A stretch of 64,000 nucleotides of DNA, from the NCBI GenBank assembly GCA_903813345.2, contig CAIIXF020000007.1, positions 23,859,564 to 23,923,563 of the forward strand, given 5' to 3'. The notes below the pieces were generated by a model. That model was not told the origin of the DNA and did no database searches. It saw only the letters and a list, made by a program, of their open reading frames with translations. Shown piece after piece: positions 28,850 to 42,400 of this stretch. Position numbers and translations under genes: made by a program. The stretch's first letter is position 1; the number at the start of each line of letters is the position of its first letter. Origin of the DNA: Owenia fusiformis (lineage: Eukaryota > Annelida > Polychaeta > Sabellida > Oweniidae).

Positions 28850-28945
28850 ACGGTTCCTCAGGTAGATATATTGTATTTCCCTCAGATATACCCTGTATCA
28901 AAAACCTCCCATTAAATAACCTCCATTTATACCATGGTCAGAGCA
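28850..28945. repeat. Interspersed repeat family, AATATCATATTTTCC type, copy
   Basis: Contains TTTCCCTCAGATATA and CCTCCCATTAAATAACCTCC, shared with the other copies; followed by GGGATGATATTGATATCATCC-like palindromes (about 28990-29010 and 29330-29410). Confidence 0.5.
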
Positions 28946-28949
28946 ATAT

Positions 28950-30290
28950 CAGGTATATAATAGCTAGTGATAAATCACATATTTGGGACAGGGATGATAT
29001 TGATATCATCCTGGGTAAATTCAAAAATTTTACATTTTTTTAATTTTAATTTTTTTCAAAGAATTTTCATATTTTCAAAAAAATTCATTTTCTCAAAAAA
29101 ATTTCATTTTTTCGAACATATTCATTTTTTCAATTTTTGGGTTTAAAAATAATTTTAATTTTTCAAATTTTTTAGGTATAATGTCTTTCATTTTCCAAAA
29201 TTCTCAATACACGTCAGGGCGGGATAATATGTAACTTAAATATTCCTGAAAGTCAAAAATTTTTCTCTCATTCAACAGAGGACTTTAGGTAGATATTGCT
29301 CTTGACCACGGTATATGGTTGTTATTCACCTGTCGGGATGATATGAGGAATATCCATGGGATGATATAATATTGATATCATTCTTGTAATATTCCCCATA
29401 TCAATTTCCTCCTGGTGAATAACTTCTTTTTATCAAACCGCTGCTTGTGTTCTGTGTACAGTTGTACAAATGTGGAATTCTTTGACAAGAAAGCAACAAA
29501 TGAAATAGGACTCTTGCAAAATATGGGGTCTGAAATTATGAAGTTAAGAGACTTATGTCTCGAGTTCACAATCATAATCATCGTTTTGTGCCCACTAAAT
29601 GATTAGATGTTATATCTACTAGAATAGTATCTGTTTAATGTAATCAGCTCAAATGTAAATCAAATGTTAAATTTATTGCAAAATCACATGCATCTATAAT
29701 GAATATAAATTTTAAATCACATTCTGAAAATGTTGTTAAGTTTTTGTAAATAAGACAAAATCTTTGTCGAGCATAACTGAAACTTAAAATACAAGCCAAT
29801 CAAATCTCTTATTCACCTAGAAGTAAACAAACATCAGGCTGTATCTCTATTATATATATAGCAGACAATGTGGATACTTAAATGCTGAACATTCAAACTG
29901 ACCATTATTATTATCACTGATTGGCTGAGCTGTGACAGATTGATAATAGCTTGACCATGGTCCAATGAGTCTGGTTAAAACTCAAAATGTCAATATTTTT
30001 CCTCTGTGAATTGGTATCACAAAATAAGCAACCATTTTTTCTTTGAAGCAAAATGCCAAAAAACTACCAGAGCAAAAGCCCAGGATGCTGTTCAAGTGTA
30101 TATTGGCTTTACAGAACAAAAATATCACAAACTTCAATTTTATTAATTTTTTTTATATTGGATTATTTATTTTTAACCATATATCCAACAACAATATACT
30201 GTACATTACACAAAATATTTGATGGAAATATCACTTTTGACACCAGTAGTGATTTTCATCTTAATATAAGATTTGCTATAAAAAGGTAGA
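28950..30290. other. Intergenic stretch between the 3' ends of VPS72 and MNS1
   Basis: AT-rich, with degenerate TTTTTCATTTT-type runs at about 29020-29180 and GATATCAT palindromes. No gene seen. Confidence 0.5.
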
Positions 30291-30719
30291 TTAAGGTGAG
30301 AATTTAGAGTACAGGTAGGCAATGTCGTCCATATAGGTAATTGTCTGCAACTCGATGCAGGCCTTCCTTTGTCCGACAATTATCTTTATGGATGACATTG
30401 CCTCCTTGTTCTCTAGTTCTTTCACATTTTTGCCTGTGAGCATGTTGAGCATGTAAGTCTCAGTTAAGTCATATTTACAATATTTACAGGACTTTCTGGA
30501 CTGGCATGTGATCTCACAAATGTGTATCAAAACCACAGATTTTCTGATCACTGATTTATTCATGCGATCATGATACTCAAAATATTCAAATTGCATTGAG
30601 TTAAAATATTCCCTCTTTTGGCCCAAGTCATGTTTACACATAGACCTATAAGTATTTAAATTCAAATGAGATGGAATGGTGTGGCAATGAAACCTTCCAT
30701 TTTCTTGATTGATCATCAC
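30291..30719 (-). pseudogene. Possible decayed C2H2 zinc-finger fragment
   Basis: A minus-strand frame of 142 codons contains SCKYCKYDLTETYMLNMLTG, whose CxxC and spacing resemble a C2H2 finger. The two zinc-binding His positions read Leu (CTC, one base from CAC) and Asn (AAT, one base from CAT). A second finger-like block, YFEYHDRMNKSVIRKSVVLIH, lies upstream and has also lost ligands. This could be a relic of a zinc-finger gene, or chance. No intron or promoter context supports a live gene. Confidence 0.25.
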
Positions 30720-31085
30720 ATTATCATTTCCGCCCTATCCCTGGAATGTTGAGAAATATATTGAAGGATAAATCTAGAAATGTTGAGATTTTATATATGG
30801 ACGGATAAATATTAAACTCTGAAGAAAACTGTTTATAAAAAATAAAACAGGAGAATGAAATTATACATATTTCTTCCAATTGTGCATTCTCCATCCTTTC
30901 AGTCTTTCTAATAAGAGATCTTTTTTGGGACACTCATAACTTACGATTCATAGAAAATTGTTATGATTTTTTGATTAACAATGACTGCTTGCAACCAAAT
31001 CTTAAGTTATGATGATTCCAAATACTGACCTCAGAAGTGTCTCATCATTTCCGGCATCAAATAATTCATTAATTACTACGCTAGA

Positions 31086-34000
31086 TTAGAACCTCCTACT
31101 TTGAGTATTTTCAAATGCACTCTCATCAAACGGGTCTATATTCCTCTTGGTATATTCTTGTTTAAAGTCACTACCCAGGTTTTCGAGATCTTGTGTGTCT
31201 CTGATAACCCCCTTTGGTAGATACCCCAAAAGTTTGTGTGCATGTTCTTTGAGAAGCTTGATCCTCTCCTGTTCCACGATTTGTCTGCGGAATTCCTCCA
31301 AACGCTCCTCTTCCTGTCTTTCGCCAAGCTCGCGTTCCTGAAATCGAACAGCACAAATGACATTCCATTACACAAGCAGTACTACATATTAGGGAGACTG
31401 AGAGAACAATAGTAAATATGCATGCATAAAATAGTTGATAAATATTTTTTCTAGGATTATGTTTTATGGCAATAAATTGTTCAGTAATTCAAGAATCACA
31501 TATAATATGTTCTATTTTTGTCCTTATACTTACATTATACCTACTTATATTACTAGCTTGAAGTTATCATCAAAGTATTAAGTAGACAAAATGAAGTCTA
31601 TAACCTACCCTATCTGCAGCATATTGCGCACGTCTCTGTGCTAACAACTCCTCCACAGCTCGCTTGTGCTCCAATTGCTTCATGCGACGTTTGTTAGCAT
31701 TCATTTGCTCGATACGATCATCCTCAGCAAACTTGGCCAACATCTGTCTCTTGAACTCCTCTTCCTCTTGTAGTTCAGCATCTTGACGCAAACGCTGGAA
31801 ATGAAAAGTTATTTTTACAAAATTGTTTATTGAAATCATTATAATGAAAAAGAGAGCACCTCATAAAATTAATGAATGCAGTACTTGACAAACATATACT
31901 GGAAATAGAAAGTTTGAATTTGATCAGTAATTTTGTCCAAAAACTATGCAGTTTTTATGTTTTGGATATATGAACATTGAAAAGATTCATACTCAAGTTG
32001 TTTTTGTGATATTTACACACACTGAACTTATTCTCAATCTATTTTTCATGAAACCTACCTATATAGGTTAATAAATACCTTATACTCAAACTGTTTCTAT
32101 GATATCACACATCTAACTTCTACTCCAGCTGTTTCTCAGATGAATACTCTATACTTAATGTCTTATACGATCACACATATACTTTATACTCAAGCTATTT
32201 CACACACATACACTAAACTCAAACTGTCACTAAGATATTCACAATTACCTTATACTCAAGCTGTTTCACACAAACATACACTAAACTCAAATTGTGTCAT
32301 TATGTATATTCATATACCTTATACTCAAGCTGTTTCACACAAACATACACTAAACTCAGATTGTGTCAAGTATATTCATATACCTTATACTCAAGCTGTT
32401 TCACACACATACACTAAACTCAAATGTGTCTAGGATATTCGCAATTACCTTATACTCAAGCTGTTTCACATAAACATACACTAAACTCAAATTGTGTCTA
32501 GGATATTCACAATTACCTTATACACAAGCTGTTTCACATAAACATACACTAAACTCAAATTGTGTCAAGTATATTCATATACCTTATACTCAAGCTGTTT
32601 CACACACATACACTAAACTCAAATGTGTCTAGGATATTCACAATTACCTTATACTCAAGCTGTTTCTCTATACTTAATGTCTTATACGATCACACATATA
32701 CTTTATACTCAAGCTGTTTCACACACATACACTTAACTCAAAATGTGTCTAGGATATTCGCAATTACCTTATACTCAAGCTGTTTCTCATATGAAGCCTG
32801 TAGGTCAAGTCTGGCTCTAATTCTATTTTCCATGTCATCTTTCTCCTTTTGTCTCTCAGCCTCCTCTTGTTCTTCAAGGGCCAGCTCCTGACGTATCCTC
32901 TCCATCTCTGTCCTCTCCTGTTCGAGTCTTGCAATATCTTCAGCAAGCTGTAATAAGGATGTTTTATATAATATACAGTGAATGGGAAACATTAATTAAT
33001 GTAGTTTTAAAGGACTATTCAGTTGTATATTCAATAAAAGTCGAAATAATGTGAAATCAATAAATGCTAAATTATGAGACAAGATTATTTTGTCTAATTA
33101 CCATAATATTATAGGAATGTACTAGAAGTGTACACATATCAGTTTCTAAAGGCAAAAATCATGAGAACATCCACACAAGCATCATGACAAAGGGAATTAC
33201 AATGAAAGTATACAAAATACTGCCCGATGAATATGTACTTACTGATTGTTGCACTTTGGCCATTGCTTCGTCTTTCTCTTTCTTTTCATCTTGGCGTAAT
33301 GCCTCCCTTTCAGCCTGGACTTTAGCAAATTCCATGATTTTACGATTTTCTTCCTCCATTTTCTGTTTTTCAATGTCTTTCCAAACTTGACGTTTGGCTT
33401 TAAATTCTTCAATATATTTTTGTGTGGCTTTTCTTTTCTGAAGAGCAATTTCACGTTCACTGAAAACCAAAAAGCATGTGTCAAGGGTGAATAAAATGTG
33501 CAAAGCTCTAGCATCTGTATTTTATATTTTAATAAGGCTGCATTTAAAAAAAAAACGGACTTATATGAAAAGATTTATTCATAAGATACACATTATTTTA
33601 CTAAGTTCTAACACTAAATGACAACAGCCTCCATTTTATCTTTTTGATCTAAAGGGATGAATTTGGATTTTGAGATTTTAAACAGGATATGACAAATTGT
33701 ACTGTTTTATTATACTGTTAGTTATTTTATAGGATTGCCCGTTCATCCCATGGGAAATCATAACCCACCGAACATTGAACAATCAGATAAAGAAATGAGT
33801 ATTTTGAAAAATCGTTTTGCAGAATTGAAAAATCGAAACCATCAAATAACACTTTTGAAATCATGGAATATCACTTTAAGAATTGATATTCGATGGTTTG
33901 GAGTTTTTTTCCCAAAAAATGATATCTTGATCCACATATCAAAATACATCTTCACGTGATATTCAATCTATATCCTTGCATTGGATTTCCTTATTAGTTG

Positions 34001-36204
34001 TCACACCATGTATAGTATTATCAGGGGTTACTCACTTTTGGTCTTCCTCGTATATCTTACGCACAATCTCATCAATCATGAGCTTTTCTTTCAGGAACTC
34101 TTCATAGGCTTGTTGTTTCTTAACCTCTTGTTCCTGAAATCATAAAAGACAAACATGGAGAACAGAAATGTATTTTTCTTTCAATTTTTATACTTTTGAA
34201 AACTCATGTTTTACTCTAAAGAATGTACTGTACTTGAACTACTGAAAGTGGATATTATTTTATTATTATTGTACTTTAAATTTATGTTGCAAACATTTAT
34301 ATTGTGCTTTATACAATTGTACATTTGTATTGTGATATGTACATGTACGTTTATATTTCACTATACCCATGAGCATTTTTATTATTCTATGCTTATTGCT
34401 CTTATTTTATAAATTCAATTATATCAAATACGTATACGAGATTAGCCTCAAATTAAATCTATATCTCAACAAAAATTGGGAATTATTTCTAACACTTCTA
34501 TGCCATCAATGATGAGCTGCCATCATTGCTAGGCTATAGCTGATAAGTACTATGGAAACTTTAAAATGAAAATATATTTCATGATATTTTACCTCTAACT
34601 GTCGTTCTAGCTCCTGCTGGTACCGAATCTGTTCCTGAAAGCGTTCTAGCTCCCGATCTCTCTCGGCGGACTGTGCTCTCTCATTCTCTGTCTTCATCTG
34701 GCGCGCTATCTCAGCCTCCCTTGCCTGCAATACAAAGTTAATCTCTTGGTATAATCTACCCTCTGAAAAAGCTCAAGTTCACTAGTTCATTTACCCTCTT
34801 TGAATTTGAGGTAATTCATTGATCTATCAATATGCAATAAATATTATAGTCAGAAAATCGCAACCCTACATATTCTGCCAGAATAAGTGATTAACATAAA
34901 TTTCACAATCAAAGTCCATAAAAGGTCATGAAAGGACATTGAAGATCAGTAAGATCATTTTAGTCTCATAATGATAAAATCATTTGTAATGATAGTCAAT
35001 TGTAATTCAGGGTATATAATCTGGTAATATCTTCTCATGTTCATATTTTTGTTCTTTTTGTTCTTTTTTAAATGTTACTTTTCCCTTCTTCAGTAGTCTT
35101 GCTTAAGTCCTTTGACAAAAAATATCCAGGTAGGGCCTACCTCCAGTGATTGTAGATGAGGGGTGGGGGCACTTATTAATTGAGATAATGATGTGTAAAA
35201 TTCATTTAAATAACAGAGTAAGTATCACTATTTTCTATGTGAACAATTAAGGTCTTATTGTTCCCCACTGACTTATTCTTAGAATTTGCAATATCATTCT
35301 ATGGGTGAATATTGTACATTTGTTTTTAATAAAATAGAAGCAAGTCAGTAACTTAGAGATCAGATGACCATGTTCACCACCATAGCTCAACCTGACTTGG
35401 CAGGTTCCAGTCCCAAAGTCCAGAAAGGGTCACAAATGTGAGATCAACTGACCCACAGTACTATATATCTGAGTAGCATTGACTTACCATTCTGTCATAC
35501 TTCAAGGCATCTTTCTCTGCAAGTTGTGCAGCACGCTCTTTGTTCATGTAAGCTGACTTAAGTTTGGCTTCTAATTCACGAAGTTCAATACTATTTTCCC
35601 TGATTTGTTGTCTCATTTTTTCATCCCTCGTTCCCTCAAGTTTAATTTTCTCAAGCTCCATTGCCATCCTCTCTTCTTGTAGCATTTGCTCTTCTTTTAT
35701 GATACGATCCCTTTCAGCCTGAATTTAGAGAGCACAAATTTAAAAACATTGCTAACATTTCTTGATATGAAAATGTCAAGTATAATATATTTATAGCTTC
35801 AACAAAACTATAGCTAGTTGGGTATAACAGTATCGCCAAATTTACCTGGCTACAACAGATGGCTCTAATAATGCAACTACATATGGCTATAGTGATACCA
35901 CATGGTGCAACCAAAGATGGGTATTACAGTTCTGGAACAGCACTTTTGTTTAATTAAGAAAATTGGGTTTTAAGCAGCATACCTTTAATATTGAATCTTG
36001 CATTTCTCTTTCTTTATCAGCCATCTGCATTCTTCTCAGGAACCTTTTCTCTTCAACCCTATCCTCACTTGCCATGTTGGCTTCAAGCATCTTCTCCTGG
36101 CTCAGTTGTTTTATTGTGTCTTCCCTCATCTCCTCTTCACGCCTGGTTTGGTCCATGCGTGCATTACGCTGACTGTGCGTCTGGAAAGTTCTTCTTACTG
36201 TTGT
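31086..36204 (-). CDS. MNS1: MNS1, axonemal coiled-coil protein (first coding exon not located)
   Basis: Coiled-coil protein of the ciliary and sperm axoneme, known in vertebrates as a doublet-microtubule inner protein needed for motile cilia and laterality. Exons in transcript order: 35983-36204, 35488-35718, 34593-34724, 34036-34133, 33243-33459, 32768-32947, 31609-31794, 31086-31337; joins keep frame (505 aa without the start). The protein is almost entirely charged helix (for example RRMQMADKEREMQDSILK and EEFKRQMLAKFAEDDRIEQM). The most diagnostic part is the C terminus, KLLGYLPKGVIRDTQDLENL, just before a short tail and the stop at 31086-31088. Vertebrate MNS1 is about 495 aa, so only a few N-terminal residues are missing. 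The first exon must lie right of 36204, probably near 37.5 kb. The assignment rests mainly on the tail; similar proteins (trichohyalin/plectin-homology-like coiled coils) are the alternative. Confidence 0.85.
32077..32766 (-). repeat. ~65-bp minisatellite made of an MNS1 exon end and its splice donor
   Basis: About ten units of roughly 60-70 bp fill most of the intron after exon 32768-32947. On the plus strand each contains CCTTATACTCAAGCTGTTTC. On the gene strand that is the exon's own last bases (…CAGCTTGAGTATAAG) followed by a GT: AAG/GTAATT in some units and AAG/GTATAT in others. The real donor is at 32767-32766. Units also share an ACACACATACACTAAACTC spacer. Confidence 0.9.
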
Positions 36205-37438
36205 CTGAAAAACCAAAATATGTTGGTTAATATTTATGAAAATTGTTTCATGAACCACAAGTAGGACTTAACAGCAAAGGACCTTATCACATCAAACCCC
36301 CCTGTATATACATTAGGGGTCCCACAATAAACTTTTTCGAATATCGATACAAGCAATTGTGTATGATTGTTGTTAGCCTTCAAAAGCTGCACTATGAATA
36401 ATAGAAAATTACTAATTTAAAATGCAATTGCATAAAATAAACTGGGGACATATTTTCAAATAATCTTAGTTCTACTTGACCTAGATCTAGTTATTCCTTT
36501 GATTTCATTTGGACAATTGACTTCAATTCACTATCTAATTTAGGGGGAGATAAGGGTATCTTTTAGATATACTCTGAGAAGTCACTGTTTCAAGCAATGA
36601 AGTATGTGACCTCATCACTGCATCTACATTTTTTGTCATTAAACACATTGAAGTTTAAAAGACACCTTCACATCTCACGGAAATTGCTCCGAGTGAAACT
36701 TTCTGAGCGATCAAAATCAATAGCAAGTTGCTTTGAAATACGTGAAGAAAAATGGTATTTAATGGTTGAATATTAGTTATCTCTTTCAAATGAAGGTATC
36801 TGCATCATTTAATGACCTACTAGACGTGTGTAGAACACTGATCTGGGCCAAAAAATAACAAAACTGATACAAACTTTTCATCAATTTTTTTGTTCAGTGC
36901 AAAAATGTGACTTTGAATTCCCGGGAACCTTTTTTCATGGGGACCCACTTTTTTGAGGGAGGACGCAATTTTGGAAAATCAATCCATCCCAGGGAAGCAC
37001 TTTTGACAGCCTACTGAAAGCACTGTATTCTAACGACGTTATCACAATGTAAATTTGTTAGCTGGGAAACGACAGAGGCTTTCTAATGATATTTAACTTA
37101 ATATGTTTGAATCCAGCATGGAGGATTTACTACCCGGTATTTTCTACAAACCCACAAGCAAAGTGCCTGAACCGGGGATCAAATTCGAGCCTACAGTGGG
37201 GATCATAAAGAATTGCAAAAGCTATGAAAATGACATGCTGTCACACATGTAATAAATTATTACCTCAGTGTATTCAGTGCTCTATTTTCTCCGTCTTAGT
37301 AAGTCCAAATGTAGTGGAATTTGTGTCCCTTATGACAAATAAGAACTTCAAAAGTTGAAGTGGATATTCACATGTTATGCCGACTCTTCAAATATTGAGG
37401 TGATTTTGTCTACCGATTGCGCCGGAACGGAGGATTGG
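36205..37438. other. Probable first intron of MNS1
   Basis: No coding exon of MNS1 could be placed here. AT-rich, no recognisable repeats. A frame on the minus strand starting at the ATG at 37490 ends at a GT in the wrong phase for the next exon, so it was not used as exon 1. Confidence 0.45.
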
Positions 37439-37620
37439 CTCCCAGAATGCAACATGACACGTGCCAGCTTTCAAAATGCTGTTCCGCCATTTTGAAACCT
37501 GTCATGAGTAAATGCGGTTACTGATGTTGCATTCTGGGAGTCAACTGTCCTTGGATAACAAACATGGCGATTCGTGAAAACATTCATTCGATTTGGTAGG
37601 GATTTATCCATTATTTGCAG
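37439..37620. promoter_or_regulatory. Candidate bidirectional MNS1/CHTOP promoter
   Basis: The region lies between the 5' ends of two divergent genes. CTCCCAGAATGCAACAT (37439-37455) recurs as its perfect inverted copy at 37524-37540; the core resembles ZNF143/Staf sites. Between them AAAATGGCGG occurs on the minus strand (37493-37484), a YY1-like motif often seen at starts. On the plus strand AACATGGCG at 37560 is followed by a CAG/GTATGA donor at 37620/37621, a plausible end of a non-coding CHTOP exon 1 with an 11-codon upstream frame. Motif names come from vertebrate knowledge. Confidence 0.5.
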
Positions 37621-39479
37621 GTATGAAGCTTTGGATTCATTTATTGTGCTACTTTAGTGAACGGGAATTATTTTTCTACCGCTTGGGAGAGTTTGAGACA
37701 CGAAACTTGGAAATTAGCTCATTGTGACAACTTGTGAACGTTGAGTTTTATTTTTGTCCCCCACTGTAGAGTACATGCGTAATTGGTACATGTGCTCAAG
37801 GCTACCACTGTGCTATACGGGTAGACTATGTTGAGCCAGTCAGTCCATATATGAGTACACAGACACCGAGACAGATTCACACATAGCTCATAACTGATAT
37901 GACTGCTGATCTGAGAAGGTGAGATTCACGTTGAGAAAAATGAAAATCATGAAAATTTTCGACTGTCACTTTGAAAGGCCAAAAATCATTCATTTATAGA
38001 TTAAATGTGAATGAATTTGTTCATACTGCTTAAAAGGCATATAGTCTTATAAACTTTATAGTTTACAGTTTAACTTCGCTTACCATTTTGCTGTTTTTAT
38101 TGGTAAAGGTCTGTAACTTTTTTCATGGAAAATGTTCAACTTGTTATGGTGGTCACCAGGACATCCCATTACGTCACTAGGGAGAGCAGGCTAAATTATG
38201 GACGTTTTATGATGACAAATACTTAAAATATTATAAAAAAGAAAGAATTGAATAAAACTATTATATTGTTCATACTGAAATTTATCACTATATGGTAATC
38301 GTAATTATAACTTCTTGATATATCAAAAGAATTCAAATTAATCACCCCTACAATTTCGACTATTCGAATTTTAAGCTCTCTGATTGGTCAATGAAAGGCA
38401 AGATAAAACTCTTTTTATTTCTTATTTCGGTTTAAATTGAAATATTTGGCCGTGTTTGAATTATTTAAATATGCTGATTTAATTTCGTTACATTAAAATT
38501 CCATAAAAATGCCTAAAAAGTCCGAAATAATAAAAAAAATTAAAAATTCAACGTACTACGCATGCGCAGTTTACCGGAAGCTGATATTCTGTTCGAAATT
38601 TTCAACACTTCCTATACATCGTCATCTATACGTCTACATATTGTGTATCCTTTATCAAAATAAGGTGTTACAATAGAATATTATAAGGCCAAACTATTTG
38701 AATGGGTTATTTTATGTTTGTCTGAGAATTTAGTCAACTATGTGAACAAGAATTTTTTTTAAATTTTTTTATAAACCGGAAGTGAAAATGTGGCATGATG
38801 ATGATCATCATCAAGAGGTTTCATGATACTACCAGTTATAACACGTTTCAGCATGTGAAACAGGAAATATTCCCGAAAAGTTACATTGTATCATCCACAT
38901 AAGCAGGCCAAAAACCCAAAATTTCGAAGCAAATACGTGACATATATGGAATTCGAGTGAAGTCTGAACGGAATGCATTCACTTTTTTCGGCATTCGTTT
39001 TTAACCGTATCGGCGTTTTATGAAAGTCAGATTTTTTTAAATATCAACATAAAGCATGATTTGCGCGACATTTTATCATACACGCCAAATTAATGCGTGA
39101 TTTCAATTTTTCCATCAAATGCGTGACAATCACGCCTAATTTCTCAGGGTTGACAGGGCAGAAGCGTAGCTTGAGGGGTGATACATGGTTACCCGAGTGG
39201 AATATTTCCTGTATCTGAAAGCTGAAACGTATGATGACGATTTTATCACATGTCTAGGATTTTTAAGCATTTTGATTTGGTCAGTTGTGATTGTGGGTTG
39301 TCTGCCCTGGTTATCCGATGATGTTTTTAAACTGCATATATTTTGTGTTTTGAAATTTCGCTTTGAAATAATATGACGTCACGCCGTTGTACTTATCAGT
39401 TAAGAAGTATGACGTCATACAGAGGTCTTCAGTTCCGATGTGATATAATCATTTTATATTTGCCTTAACTTTATTTCAG
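37621..39479 (+). other. Putative 5'-UTR intron of CHTOP
   Basis: A TTTATTTCAG acceptor ends at 39479, four bases before the CHTOP ATG at 39483. The coding start therefore sits in the second exon. The interior is AT-rich with a CGCATGCGCA site near 38559 and ACCGGAAG nearby, both common in promoters; an alternative start there is possible. Confidence 0.45.
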
Positions 39480-39482
39480 AAA

Positions 39483-42400
39483 ATGGCATCTATGAACAAA
39501 ATAATACTGAAGTCGACAACTAAGATTAGTCTGAATGATAGGTGAGAACCAAAGGATGGAATTAGTCTGCTCAAATGGGATATCTCCCAATATAAAATCA
39601 CAACTGAGCATATATGAGGCCATTTGCCTAATGCAGTGCCAGTATCATGAAATATGCATGGGTACCTGCTTGTGATATCAACCATTGCAAACTGGCACAA
39701 TGAAAGTCCACAATAGGCTTATATTTTGGCACATTTCTCCCCAATGAGATCTGTAGCCCACTATGCCATATTGTGATGCGACTTAAGCATTGAAATAAGA
39801 TCTTGAGAATATATAAGAGTTGGTAACTTCCCAAATGATGGTATATAGATCTAAAAATCATTACATATGGGTTGATACAACAGCTCTCTTTGTGTGCATT
39901 ATTCTTTGTTATAGCTCAAAAAGAAGGAATCGGACAAATGTGAGATTGAATTTTTGAGGTTATTATCAAAGTCCATGTATTAATATGTACCACATGATCT
40001 TCTATATAATTACGTATACTGTGTACATGTGAACATCGTCTTTAGTACCTGTAGTATCCTACATTATGATTAACTAATTTTCAATCTGCTAGTGTCTTTT
40101 CATCTTCTTCCTTCATGTATAAATGTACAGGTACATGTCTAAGTTAATCCACAACAAACTTGTTGATGTACATATTTTGTTTTTGGTACATGTTGTTTCA
40201 AATCGATATGGTTTCTCAGGCTAACCAAGAACTTCAGTCCATGTTAGTTAAACTTTTAACATTATTGTTTCTTGTTCAGTGCTACATTTCATCCTGAAAT
40301 TCTCTTGCAAGTTAGAATCTGTTTCTTTATGGATGTTGCATAAAGTGCGTGTCATTTGTATCATCCGTGACGGACATGTTGTCTGAATTCATTCAATTTT
40401 GTGATTCATTTATAGCAGGATATGTCCTGGCTCTCCATTCTTTCACATCCTCCGAAGTGCAGGGGTCTAGTCTTCATCCACTAAATACCCCCTCAAAAAG
40501 AAAGGGAACAAGGAAGTGGGATGGTGTCTGAGCCCCTGTATTTGGAAATTGTGCTTGCTCTCAATGCTCTGATCATTCTGTTCTAAAATCCCTATATTCC
40601 TACTGTCTTTGCAGTTCACCTTTTCCTCGTATGCATTTGTATCATTTAGAGCTGGAAGACTTCTATGCGTCTTGGGGCAAGAAATAATGATACATTTACA
40701 ATGGAATTCTCATAATTATCGTTTCAGGTTATTCTTAATGTCATACCTTGAAAATTCATGTCTCATGAGCCTGTCAAGTATTTCTTTTTAGTTGTAAAAT
40801 TGTAATAAAGGAAAAACATCATCCTTTGAATTTTTGATCGTTCCTACAGTTGATTGTTCCTTTGTACATTGTTTGTCAGTTTGTAAATTTTTCTATGTCA
40901 GTAATTCTGTCTTGTAACAATGCAATGCTAGTTAAACCCTTTTGTGGTCCATTTATTATATCACAAATTGTTTTGGTCTCCAACTTTTTTATGGATAGGG
41001 TTTGGCAGTTGGTGTCTTGTGTTTGGCATTCAGTGTCTGTTACAAATGACAGGTTGTGACATTTTGCATGTTAAAGCCTTGTTGATATTTTTAAGTGTCA
41101 TTTATTGTAAATCTATAATATATATTTCTTCATGGTTTCATGTAGCATGTAACGATATATTGTAAATTCATCTGTCTTATTATGGGAGATGGAGATATGC
41201 CTAAAAACATGTCTGAATCCTGATATAAGACAATAGAAAACAGTGGGTTGTTTCTGAAGACGGAACCTTGCATCATGCTTGGTTGAATTCTGAAACACCC
41301 ACAACAACACTGTGACAAAACAACACGGTGACTTGTCACGAAAAGACGGAACTTTGCACATGTGCTTGGTTGAATTTTCTGACAAGTAAAATCAATACAT
41401 ATTAAACAAACACAATTGATATTTCCTAATGTGGTTATATTGGTGAAGTGTACACATACCATGAACAAATGCACCATGTGGATCATGTTATCCCATTGTC
41501 ATCATGGTACCAACAATATCACAAAATGCACTCTAATTATTATAATCCCTGCTTTTTTCTCAAGATTTCAAAATATCCAAAAATTCAAGCCAGTGCCAGC
41601 CAAGGAACAACAAGTAAAAGTGAGGCTAAATGCCCAGTCTCAACAGGCAAGCCAGAAAAATCGTAGATTGGCACAACAAATGGCCAATAGGCCTGGGGTC
41701 AAACAAGCGCTTGATCTCAAAAAGGTAAAATTTGCACTTTTAGTATTATTCACTGGTGCTCCACTCGATTACGCTGGCAAAATGTCGGGACCTCGAAGGT
41801 CAAATTTTTCTTTTTTCGTTATTTCACGCGTTGTGGACAGAATTCCCACAACATTTTTGTCACAAATGTGTGTCAGTTTCATATTTTCAAGTAAATGTAC
41901 ATGTTTGCGAACAAATAGTTCAGAAGACAACAGAATCTTTGATTTAATACCTCACTTAAGTTACATAAACAGAATGGGTAAGAAGTGCTACTTATGCAGA
42001 TTGCAGATCTTAACCGTTTTTGGAAGTTCCATTTACGTAACTTAAGTTTAAATGGCTTTAACTTAACGGCTCGTTTCGGTAACCAGCATAATCGAGTGGA
42101 GCACCAGTGATTATTGAGAGTAAACTCTGAAGAAAGTAAATCGATATTGTGTGACTTTAATGTTGTACTTTATTGCATGATAAAATCATACATTTCAATC
42201 CAAAAGCCTAAACACGATGTTTGTTTTGTAAACACTTTTAGTATATTGAGTGAGTCTTAGAAAGAAAAGATTGACTATTTATATAACATGCACATTAAAT
42301 TGCTCAAATATTTTTTTCTCTTTTTGAATCTGAAGTCAAACATTCAAAGATGCATGAGATACCAGGATTTATTGTTGTTATTGTAGCGATCCATCAAGCA

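Noticed and set aside
32140-32891. Plus-strand frames with HTYT/SSCF repeats
   Set aside because: Antisense shadows of the MNS1 donor array and exon.
37409-37490. Minus-strand ATG GCG GAA CAG frame as MNS1 exon 1
   Set aside because: Good start context, but its only nearby donor leaves phase 2, while the next exon needs phase 0. The ATG is better explained as part of a YY1-like motif.
41416-42045. A 209-codon plus-strand frame
   Set aside because: Only 41565-41724 is a CHTOP exon; the rest is intron and a MITE that happens to stay open.
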